A stretch of DNA of 53,584 bases from Haplomitrium mnioides (Eukaryota > Marchantiophyta > Haplomitriopsida > Calobryales). The position numbers and the translations under genes were made by a program. Positions 42,289-51,437 of the stretch are shown here, in pieces. Position 1 is the stretch's first letter, and each line of letters opens with the position of its first letter. The DNA lies in NCBI GenBank assembly GCA_049999725.1, contig JBNGIS010009128.1:1-53584 (forward strand), in the 5' to 3' direction. The notes under the pieces are model-generated. The model saw only the letters and a list, made by a program, of their open reading frames with translations, had not been told where the DNA came from and did not search any database.

Positions 42289-43290
42289 TTGTTCTCCGCT
42301 GTTAATCAGTCCATTCGTCGTCACATGACTGTCTTCATCTATTGGTTGTATACGACTAGTTCATCCTCAAAAACAGAAGTGAATTTTCGAGCTACATTTT
42401 TTAAATGCCATAATTCAGAGAACTTCAATCTCTTCGCTAAGCAGTTGAAGCTGAAAGCAGCTGATCTTCAATGCGTCCAGCTTTCTATGATCTACTCATC
42501 AACTTCTTCAGGTGTCTCTTTATCAAGTTTTGCGCCACAACAAAGAAAGCAAGGTTGCACATTCATGTGCACGGAATCGATTGAGGCTTACTTTGGTACA
42601 AAATGAAATCAAGCCGCTTCTCTGGCTCTATTCTCCGTCACATGACAGTCTGAAATGGAATTCTTCATCTATTGGTAGTGTACTGTTCGTCTTCAAAGAC
42701 TGAGCTTTCCGAGCTACATTTTCAAAATGACATGATTCAGAACTTCAGTCTCCTCGCTAAGCAGTTAAAGTTGAATACAGCTGATCTGCAATGAGTCCAG
42801 CTTTTTATGATCTGCTCATCAACTTTCAGGTGTTGCTTTATAATGTTTTGTGCCCCACAACAGAGCAGGCAAGGTTACAATTACACGTTCCTGTGCACGG
42901 AAACAATTGAGGTACAATGAATCAATCTACTTCTCTGGCTCTATTCTCCACTCCTGTCATTTGTTAGCAGTTTTAATGGAGTTCTTCATCTATTGGTAGT
43001 GTACCAAGGGAGACATGACTGGTTCATCTTCAAAGACTGAGGTGAGTCTGAGTTACAGTTTCAAAATGCCATGATTCAGAATTTCAATATCCTCACCAAG
43101 CAGTTGAAGAAGCTGAATATAGCTGATCTTCTATGCGTCCAGCTGTGTATGATTTGTGGTGAGTTTCTGAGCTACATTTTCAAAATGCCATGATTTAAAA
43201 TTTCGATTTCCTCACCAAGCAATTGAAGAAGCCGAATACAGCTGAAATTCTATGCCTCCACCTTTCTATGACTTGTTCATCAAATTCGGG
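42289..43290. repeat. Diverged tandem copies of the 41.1-41.4 kb unit
   Basis: The block CATTTTCAAAATGCCATGAT, then TTCAGAACTTCAATCTC, then GCTAAGCAGTTGAAGCTGAA, then GATCTKCAATGCGTCCAGCT occurs at about 42390-42500, 42710-42820, 43050-43150 and 43172-43260. The first two are spaced roughly 320 bp apart within longer repeats that begin CACATGACWGTC and end GTGCACGGAA. Frames are broken in all copies. Confidence 0.7.
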
Positions 43291-44245
43291 TATTGATTTT
43301 TCATTAAGGTAACATTTGCTTTTCAGTAAGTTAAATTGGACACATTTTGAGCCACAGTCTAACTCTATATTTGGTTCCAGACTCTGTGCCCATGGAAGCA
43401 CTTTGATGAGGGAAACTTTCTGTTTGGGATTCATTACTGAAGTCCCAGACCGGCCGGAAGGCAACAGGGACTTGTCCGCAGAAGTGCTGGCAACAAAGTG
43501 ACATCCAAAGTGGTAACAGAAATGAAGTTAGACGAAGTGGTGAGCTTCAGCTCACCGGAAAAGCAAATTGCTCTGACAAAGCACTAGTCTCTTTGTGAAT
43601 AAAATTGTAGTTAGTTGAGGTTTGTCTCTATATGTGTGGAGTAGAATCTTCTTAGCAGCAAGAAGAAATTAAGCCATCGTTGGGGTGTGTCAGAAACTGT
43701 TGGATCATCTTGGGCTGGACCCTAAAAAGTCCATGGTATCTCCCTCACAACTTGAAGTATATTGGGCAGCAGAATATGATGCAATGTTCTACGGCTTGTA
43801 AGCTGCATTGGAGTCAGAGAAAGATCTTTGGCTACTAAACCTTTAGCCGTCAAACCATCTGAGGGGGAATCTGTTCTCAACTGCGTGTGAAGAGACATAT
43901 TTGTGGTCAGGTATTGCTGTATCTGTTGTCAAGCAGAAGGGTTGGCCAGGGACATATACTTCACTGTGCAAGAAGCTAAACAATAGGATTGCAGAGGACT
44001 GTAGTAATCTGAAAAGAACTAATCTATTATAATTGTTTGGAAGAGCTACAATATCCAATCCACTTCTCCAGCCATTTCTAGCATTGATTATACCAGTTAG
44101 TGTGCTCTCTGCCTGCTACTTGATGTGATTCCTTGACCATAACAGGATATTGGGTAGGTGCAGTGTCTTGGAGAGATTGCAAGTATGTAACAAGCTTCTG
44201 AACGGAATATGCCTCTGTGGGCCATGGAGATATGAAGAGGAGTGG
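43291..44245. other. Low-copy sequence, no gene recognised
   Basis: A minus-strand frame (43464-43195; PSGRSGTSVMNPKQKVSLIK) and a broken plus-strand stretch near 43730-43840 (LEVYWAAEYDAMF) are protein-like but unassigned. The minus-strand frame precedes the last copy of the local repeat in the same orientation and may be the N-terminal part of the same unknown protein (compare MNSKQ at 41470). Confidence 0.3.
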
Positions 44246-44640
44246 TAGTTTGAATCTTGGTTAATCTGGTGAGGAATCTTTTCAATCATTTCGCACCATG
44301 TTTAGCCATCTTGGTCGGTGAGGTAGAGCCTCAGAATTCTGGCTCATAGATTGCTGTAGGAATGACAAAAGTTTAAAAGAGATCAATTCTGAATGGGATG
44401 TTCCAGCTGTTTGTTTGGTAGGACTAGCACATCCTGTGGTGAGTTTGCAATCGTCCCCAACGCTCCACCCAGTTGTGTATGCCATGGGATCCCCAAGTAT
44501 GTGTTATGNNNNNNNNNNTAGTAATACAATTTAGTTGCATATGAATTCTTGCATTAAACAATGATACAATTTGAAGGCATCATACAAATTTTCCCATCTA
44601 GTAATAATGGGTGCAAAAAAGAGACATTATTTGCACCCAA
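44246..44640. repeat. Left copy of a duplicated block containing the gap
   Basis: Bases 44246-44508 are nearly identical to 44648-44910, and 44519-44640 to 45000-45120. The matching 89 bases at 44911-44999 are absent, replaced by the N run. Confidence 0.85.
44509..44518. other. Assembly gap (10 N)
   Basis: Ten N bases. Comparison with the right copy of the block suggests about 89 missing bases if the duplication is real. Confidence 0.98.
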
Positions 44641-44647
44641 CAAGAGG

Positions 44648-45120
44648 TAGTTTGAATCTTGGTTAATCTGGTGAGGAATCTTTTCAATCATTTCTCACCA
44701 TGTTTAGCCATCTTGGTCGGTGAGGTAGAGCCTCAGAATTCTGGCTCATAGATTGCTGTAGGAATGACAAAAGTTTAAAAGAGATCAATTCTGAATGGGA
44801 TGCTCCAACTGTTTGTTTGGTAGGACTAGCACGTCCTGTGGTGAGTTTGCAATCGTCTCCAAAGCTCCACCCAGTTGTGTATGCCATGGGATCCCCAAGT
44901 ATGTGTTATGGTGGAAGTGTATTATTTGAAAGTGTATTATTGTTCTCTGCAAAAATTTGTATTATGCGTCCAAATTGCATCCTTGTTGGGTGCAAGAATT
45001 AGTAATACAATTTAGTTGCATATGAATTCTTGCATTAAACAATGATGCAATTTGAAGACATCATACAAATTTTCCTATCTAGTAATAATGGGTGCAAAAA
45101 AGAGACATTATTTGCATCTA
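44648..45120. repeat. Right copy of the duplicated block
   Basis: This copy is complete and includes the sequence missing at the gap. Its distal part contains satellite units of the 16026-16430 type (TGCATCCTTGTTGGGTGCAA in inverse orientation). Confidence 0.85.
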
Positions 45121-45207
45121 ACAAGACATATATCTCAGACATTATTTGCACCCAACAAGACATATATCTCAGACATTATTTGCACCCAACAAGACATATA
45201 TCTCACC
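45106..45207. repeat. 34-bp tandem repeat, three copies
   Basis: The unit CATTATTTGCACCCAACAAG then ACATATATCTCAGA starts at 45106, 45140 and 45174. It links the satellite of the duplicated block to the higher-order array. Confidence 0.9.
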
Positions 45208-45219
45208 AAGAGCAAAAGT

Positions 45220-46480
45220 CACAATAGAAAAGCATCTTCTTCACAAAAGCTGGTTGTCTTATTCTCTTCTTGTAATGTTCAAGGGAGAAGCCAAGGGAAG
45301 CTACCACACCTATTTTGGCCTCCTACAAACAATCCTTGAAGAATTTGCAAAAACAAATATCTCACCAACTCCAAAAGTCACAATAGAAAAGCACCTTCTT
45401 CACAAAAGATGGCTATCTTATTCTCTTCTTGTGATGTTCAAAGGAGTTCAAAGGAGAAGCCAAAGGAAAGCTATGGCAACTATTTTATCCCCCTACATAC
45501 AATCCTTGAAGAATTTGCATAGACATGGCAGCTATTTTGGCCTCCTACATACAATCCCTAAAGAATTTGCAAAGATAGATATCTCACCAATTGCAAAAGG
45601 CACAATAGAAGATCAGCTTCTTAACAAAAGATGGTTGTCTTATTCTCTTCTTGTGATGTTCAAGGGAGAAGCCAAAGAGATGCTACGGCAGCTATTTTGG
45701 CCCCCTCCATACAATCCTTGAAGAATTCGCAAAGACAGATATCTCACCAACTGCAAAAGTCACAATAGAAAAGCATCTTCTTCACAAAAGATGGCTATCT
45801 TATTCTCTTCTTGTGATGTTCAAGGGAGAAGCCAAAGAGAAGCTATGGCAACTATTATGGCCCCCTACATACAATCCTTGAAGAATTTGCAAAGACATGG
45901 CAGCTATTTTGGCCTCCTACATACAATCCTTGAAGAATTTGCAAAGATAGATATCTCACCAACTGTAAAAGTCATAATAGAAAAGCATCATCACAAAAGA
46001 TGGATGTCTTATTCTCTTCTTGTGATGTTCAAGGGAGAACCCAAAGCAAAGCTACGATAGCTATTTTGGCCCCCTACATATAATCCTTGAAGAATTTGCA
46101 AAGACATGACAACTAGTTTGGCCTCCTACATACAATCCCTGAAGAGTTTGCAAAGACTGATATCTCACCAACTGCAAAAGTCACAATAGAAAAGTAGATT
46201 TTTCACAAAAGATGGTTGTCTTATTCTCTTCTTGTGATGTTCAAGGGAGAAGCCAAAAGAAAGCTACGACAACTATTTTGGCCCCCTATATCCAATCCTT
46301 GAAGAATTTGCAAAGACATGGGAGCTATTTTAGCCTCCTACATACAATCCCTAAAGAATTTGCAAAGACATATATCTCACCAACTGCAAAAGTCACAATA
46401 GAAAAGCAGCTTCTTCACAAAAGACGGCTGTCTTATTCTCTTCTTGTGATGTTCAAGGGAGAGCTAAGCAAACACGCGAT
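45220..46480. repeat. Higher-order satellite with 160-bp and 210-bp units
   Basis: The marker CACAATAGAAAAGC (with variants) starts at about 45220, 45379, 45601, 45761, 45973, 46182 and 46394. Spacings are about 159, 222, 160, 212, 209 and 212. Each unit has a constant part (TTCTTCACAAAAGATGG, CTTCTTGTGATGTTCAAGGG) plus one or two 51-bp units of the kind seen at 39401-40083. Long open frames (for example 45146-45721) follow the periodicity and are not genes. Confidence 0.88.
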
Positions 46481-47040
46481 TAGCAGATTGTTAACGAAGC
46501 TGATATTGGCGTAGGCTCAAGGAGGACTGAATGTCGACCCCCCCCCCCCCCCCCCATCATCCTATCTTTGAAACAAACATACAAGCGTAGAATGGTTGCC
46601 ACGACTGCTTTTGTGCTCAGTCCCACCCCATGACCTACTACACCTCCCTCACCTCCTTCCTCTCCCTCTCTCCCACACGGACTTTTCTTCCCCTCCATCA
46701 ACACACTCAACTCCCAGTCCTCCCTCTTCCCCTCCTCCTGCCAACAATCATACAGACCTTTGGAATGCAATTCTTAGCCCCCAACACGAAGTGAAAACAC
46801 TACAAGGCCTCGAAGTGGAAGTGACGACATTGCGGAAAAAAGTGGATGACTTGACCATCAAACTAAAAGCCTCATAAACAGATATTTGTAACACCCGTAC
46901 AACACTACAAAGAACAGAGGCAAAAGTTTCCGATTCCAAACCATGTGCAGATGAGGTCGATCTAGCAACCAGAGTGCGGCAGCAGGTGATAGCCAAGGTG
47001 GAAGAATAAGTACAAAAAAAACAGGTCCAATCTTGGACCT
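46481..47040. other. Unassigned stretch with a coiled-coil-like open frame
   Basis: The plus frame 46596-46877 ends in a heptad-like segment (HEVKTLQGLEVEVTTLRKKV) that continues past a stop with RTEAKVSDSKPCADEVDLAT. The first half is low-complexity Pro/Ser/Leu. I do not recognise a family. A run of 18 C lies at 46538-46555. Confidence 0.3.
46538..46555. repeat. Poly-C tract (18 C)
   Basis: Uninterrupted run of 18 C, prone to sequencing error. Nothing else at the site explains it. Confidence 0.97.
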
Positions 47041-48414
47041 ATTGGAAAGTAAACTCAAAAACTCCACGTGAAGAGCTGAGAGGTTGTCGAAAAGGAGCAC
47101 TTGATCGAAATATGTGCTTCAAAGGAGACATGAATGAGGTTAGATCGAAAACGCCAGATATCAGGTTGTGAAACGGCAGAATTGCGATGCTCCAGAAATC
47201 AATCGCGAGGGGGTCCAAAAATCACAGAAACGCGATAAAGCAGAAGGGCAGTCAAAAACGAAAACACGATCCCTGTTTTTGATGTGCTACTTTTCACCAC
47301 TTGACGACCCGCGACCAACTTGCAAACTCGTAACCTCCTCACAAAGTATGTCGCCCGTCGAATCTGCTGCCTGTGCTCTAAACGTGATATCAAGAACACC
47401 GTTCACAAATATCGAACCAGAGGAAGAGTAAGAATGCGAACAGGAAATATGAATGATGAGGATGAATCCTTAATGACTCCTCATGTTTATGTACATACTG
47501 AAGGTTAGCTTACGCTGACATACAAGTTGCCCTATATTGATTAGAGTGGGGCAAACATCGAGCAGGTGGAAAGAGGATCACATGAATCATGCGCCCCCTT
47601 CTGACATTCTAACAATCGTCCTATTTCTAAGCCTATTGCTCACTGCTCACTGTAACAATCATAAATGTCTAAGGAGGGTCATTGAACTTGGCAGCCCTTC
47701 TAAAATGTCAATTAGCTATCTACACTAGCTACCCTATACAACTAGCAATAGTTAGTTGTTTCTATTTACAGCAACAAAGATACATGTTCAACATGCTATC
47801 AGAGCTCGCTATTCTACAGCAACAAAGATACAATTCCAACACTCCCACTTATCGCATGTTGCTCTAGAGCAGTAGATCCCCATCTTGTTGATCAACTTGA
47901 AGTATCATTCTTGGGCAATTCTTTTGTCAGAAAGTTGGCTGCCATCTCCACTATCACACAATACTCCAGTTCCACTTCATTCCTAGCATGTGTGAAGTGA
48001 CACTGGAAGTCATTGTGTTTGTCTTTGGATGTTGGAATGGGTTGATGCCAGTTCCATGCATCCAAGGTAGTCACAGAAAAATGTCCCTTGCTTGAATCCA
48101 ATCAAGCAACCTGCGAATCCACGCAGCTTCCTCACAGGCATTTGGCAATGCATTGTACTCAGCTTCAGTTGATGAAAGGGTAGTGGTCCTCTGCACTTGA
48201 CTGCTCCAAGAGATAACTATCTCCTAGATGTCCAGCATTGGATCTCCTCCCTAATCTGCATCATTGTTGCCAGTAAGCTTGATCCCTTTATCACCCTTCC
48301 AGATGATGTCAAGATCCCTTGTACCCTTCAAGTACCTATTGACAGTTTGCAATCAACACCCAGTGCAGGCTTTGCAACTTCCTTTACTAATTGAGCTCTT
48401 GCATTCATATCCCC
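47041..48414 (-). repeat. Copia 3'-end tandem duplication, unit 1
   Basis: The unit contains the LTR start TGTTGGAATTG (47841, minus), the polypurine tract AAGTGGGAG (47842-47850) and the end of RNase H (48101-48390). It matches unit 2 from AAACTCAAAAACTCC (47051 and 48427) to CTTGCATTC (48398 and 49911). Confidence 0.8.
47880..48390 (-). pseudogene. Copia RNase H C-terminus, copy 1
   Basis: On the minus strand, TTTLSSTEAEYNALPNACEE is the classic copia RNase H motif. It is followed by AAWIRRLLDW, and after a shift the terminal segment (ELEYCVIVEMAANFLTKELP), equivalent to the copia ADxLTKxL end. It is truncated at 48414, where the next LTR-bearing unit begins. Confidence 0.8.
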
Positions 48415-48715
48415 ATATTAGAAATCAAACTCAAAAACTCCATGTGAAGAGCTAACAGGTTGTTGAAAGAGAGCACTTGATCAAAATGTGTGCTTTGAAG
48501 GAGACGTATGAGGTCAAATCGATGGTCTGTAAGTGGCAGAATCGGGATGCCCATAAATCAAAAAATCAAGAGGGGGGGCGCGGGGGGGGTAGGGGGCGTG
48601 TCTAGGTGCTCTTTTGAAAATCGCCAAACGCTCCCCCATCACCAAACGAGCGTCGCTGGCTCAGTATCGCGTTTTCGCAAAAAAATGATTGCTTTTCACC
48701 ACCAGACAACGCGCA

Positions 48716-48800
48716 GCCGCCTTGCAAACTCGCAACCTCCTCACAAACTTGCAACCTCCTCACGAACTTGCAAGTTCCTCACAAACTCGCGACCTTCTTG
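48716..48800. repeat. 20-bp tandem repeat inside copia unit 2
   Basis: Four imperfect copies of CTTGCAACCTCCTCACAAA lie here. Unit 1 has a single equivalent at about 47320-47343. Confidence 0.8.
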
Positions 48801-49399
48801 ACGTGCTGACATTCGCCACCAAAGAACTCGCAATGCTCTTGCGAGCTCGCAACCTTTTCACGAAGTATGTCGTCTGTCGAATCTGTCGCTTGTACTCCAA
48901 ATGTGATATCAAGAACACTGTTCACAAATATTGAACCAAAGGAAGAGTAAGAATGCAAACAGGAAATATAAATGTTGAAGATGCATCTTTAAAAGGATTC
49001 CTCATGTTTATATAGAAATAGGAGTCAGCTTGCACTGACATACAAGTTTCCCCAGTAATGAAAGAGGGGGGCAACTAACATTAGATAGTGGTAGGGGAAT
49101 GGCTTGCATGTGGCATTCCTTCTGACAATCTTAACAAACTTCCTATTTTTCAGCCAATTGCTCAATGTTCACTGTTACAAGTATAAATGTCTAAGGAAGG
49201 GCCTTGAACTTGGCAGCCTTTCTAAAATGTCAATTAGATATCTACACTACCTACCCTATACAACTAACAATAGTTAGTTGTTCCTATTTACAGCAGCAAG
49301 AATACATGCTCATCATGTATCAGAGTTGGCTATTCTACAGCAGCAAAGATACATTTCCAACACTCCCACTTATCGAATGTTGCTGTAGAGCCCCATCTT

Positions 49400-49900
49400 G
49401 TTGATCAGCTTGAAGTATCATTCTTGGGTAATGCTTTGGTGAGAACATCAGCTGCCATCTCCACTGTCATACAATACTCTAGTTCCACTTCATTTCCAAG
49501 CAGGTATGAAATGATACTGGAAGTCAATGTGTTTGTCTTTGAATGTTGAACTAGGTTGATGCCAGTTCTATGCATCCAAGGTAGTCATACAGAAAAAGTC
49601 TCTCTTACTTGAATCTAATCAAGCAACCTAAAAATCCACACAACTTCCTCACAAGCATTTGGCAATGCCTTATACTCAGCTTCTGTCGATGAAAGGGTAG
49701 TGGTCCTTTGCATTTGACTGCTCTATGAGATAGCCATCTCCCATTTATCCAACATTGGATCTCCTCCCCAATCTGCATCACTGTTGCCAGTAAGCTTGAT
49801 CTCTTTATCACCATTCCAGATGATGCTAAGATCCCTTGTACCCTTCAAGTACCTATTGACAGTTTGCAATCAACACCCATTGTAGGCTTTGCAACTTCCT
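49400..49900 (-). pseudogene. Copia RNase H, copy 2
   Basis: The same motifs as copy 1 (TEAEYKALPNACEEVVWIF near 49680-49630) are present, with more stops. It connects without interruption to RT sequence above 49926, so this is the original copy position in the element. Confidence 0.75.
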
Positions 49901-49929
49901 TTCCAACTTTCTTGCATTCCTGTCCCCAA

Positions 49930-50480
49930 TCACCTGTGTCCCAAACATGTAGTGTACCCCTCCAAGGTCCACTTCTCAAATGGGTTACTCAGACCATGCT
50001 TCATGTTGCGCAGCAAATTCAGAAAACACTGAATAACAACAGGTCATGTACAGTGACTGTGATGATAGACTTATTTACCTCTGAGCAGTCTTGTTGTTAT
50101 TAGATGTGAATCATGAATATCCACCGCTTTGCAAGTACTGGTCCATCTCCTCATACCATGCTCTTGAGGATTTCTCTAGTCTCTATAGAGACCTCCTAGG
50201 AGACACATACCTTGTGTTCCATATCAGGTGCCTAAAAACCTTGCAGGTTGCACCATACAGATCTCTTCTTTAAGATCTTCATTTAGGAAACCTGACTTCA
50301 CATCCATTTGATGGACTTTCCTATCCATATCTGCTGCAATGGCCAGTTAGCAGCAGATTGACGTCGACTTCACCACTGCTAGGGCGAATGTTCTTGAAAA
50401 CGATACCTTCCTTCTACAAATATCCCTAGACTACCAAGTGTGCCTTGTATTTGGTGACTAAAAATTCACGGTTGAGCTCC
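49930..50480 (-). pseudogene. Copia reverse transcriptase remnant
   Basis: Fragments in several frames match the copia RT: KYKAHLVV, KEGIVFKNIRPSSG, SPSNGCEVRFPK (decayed from HQMDVKSAFLN) and SSRAWYEEMDQYL. The catalytic YVDD loop was not found. Stops occur about every 20-30 codons. Confidence 0.7.
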
Positions 50481-50990
50481 CAATACCCACTTGCACTCAA
50501 TGGTTCACCTGCCTTCTGGTAAATCTCTCGGAGTCCAAGTCCCAATCTGTATCAAGGATTGGTACTTATCTTTTGTAGCCTACTCCCACTGTTTAGCATC
50601 AACCCCTTTCATGGCCTGCCTTAAGCTAGTTCATTCTTGTTCAAGAACAACTTTTGCCTTACCTTCCAATCTTTTAAGCGTGACAACCGATCTTCAGAAA
50701 CTCTGTGACTTCCTCATAGATTGCAATGCCTTTTCCCACTATCTTCAGATTCCCTCTTGGATGGTAGGTCCACTTGCTGCAAGTTGTTGCCAAAAAGTCT
50801 GAACAACTCTCCATCACCTAGGGTAATCCTCAGAATATTATAGAGGGTAGGGCTTGGATTTGCATCCAACATGTTCCCTACCTCCCACTCATTGAAAACA
50901 GCATACCTATACTAGATTGTTTTGCTTGTAACTAGGTCACAATCATAGGCCTTCCCTCCTTCACTGTACCCAAGGAAAAATACATTTTAC
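50481..50990 (-). other. Copia integrase-RT linker region
   Basis: Reading down from 50990 (MYFSLGTVKEGRPMIVT), this is the degraded segment between the integrase core and RT that in copia elements is long and poorly conserved. I see no further domain. Confidence 0.4.
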
Positions 50991-51195
50991 TCTCTTAGGT
51001 TCCAACTTGGTGTGAAGTGTCATAAGAACAAAGATATACGTGTTGCAGCCAAAAAACTCTAAGATGCTTCACTAAAGGTTGAACCCCCCAAGCCTGCCAA
51101 GGTGTTAACCCTTCAATTACAATTGTGGTGATGAAATTCTTCAGCGATGGCCTCTCCCATTGCCCAAAACTTGTTCTACAGGCTAGCATGCGCAA
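50991..51195 (-). pseudogene. Copia integrase C-terminal remnant
   Basis: ERPSLKNFITTIVIEGLTPW, QAWGVQPLVKHLRVFW and HVYLCSYDTSHQVGT correspond to the copia integrase stretch usually read as TPxExWxGxKPxVxHLRVFG. The catalytic core upstream is missing. Confidence 0.75.
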
Positions 51196-51359
51196 TGCTT
51201 TCCAACCTTCTCAACAAAGTTCCTTTTCAGCCATGCTACCACAGAACTTGTCCTTTAGGCCAGCATATATAACATGTTTCCAAGCCTCTTGACAATTGTT
51301 TTGTTTGGCTATACTACCACACTGTCCTTGTGTGGAGAATCCTGAGCAATCATCTGTGC

Positions 51360-51384
51360 TCTGATGCCAACTCTTCACAAGAAA
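51360..51384 (-). other. Primer-binding-like site of the copia element
   Basis: The minus strand reads TTGGCATCAGAGCACAGATG, one mismatch from the initiator tRNA-Met site TGGTATCAGAGC. The expected LTR just upstream is cut short by the C-type LTR that begins at 51438. Confidence 0.55.
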
Positions 51385-51437
51385 ATTCTGAAACTTATGC
51401 CATCACTCCAAAATCTTTGATTCTATTGTTAACTTCA

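Larger units (their letters stand above)
48415..49926 (-). repeat. Copia 3'-end tandem duplication, unit 2
   Basis: LTR start TGTTGGAAATG is at 49362 (minus), polypurine tract at 49363-49371, and RNase H end above it. Relative to unit 1 it is about 145 bp longer between 48540 and 48800, where G-rich sequence and a 20-bp repeat have expanded. Confidence 0.8.
47041..51390 (-). mobile_element. Decayed Ty1/copia element with duplicated 3' end
   Basis: On the minus strand the order is a primer-binding-like site (51384-51360), an integrase remnant (51195-50995), RT (50480-49930), RNase H (49900-49400), polypurine tract and LTR. RNase H, polypurine tract and LTR then appear a second time. Gag, protease and most of integrase are missing between the primer site and 51195. 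The gene order integrase before RT is diagnostic of copia. Stops are frequent everywhere. Confidence 0.78.

Noticed and set aside
45146-46514. Series of 89-191 codon plus-strand frames with a shared LSYSLLVMFKG motif
   Set aside because: They reproduce the higher-order satellite periodicity and shift frame between units. No sign of coding selection.
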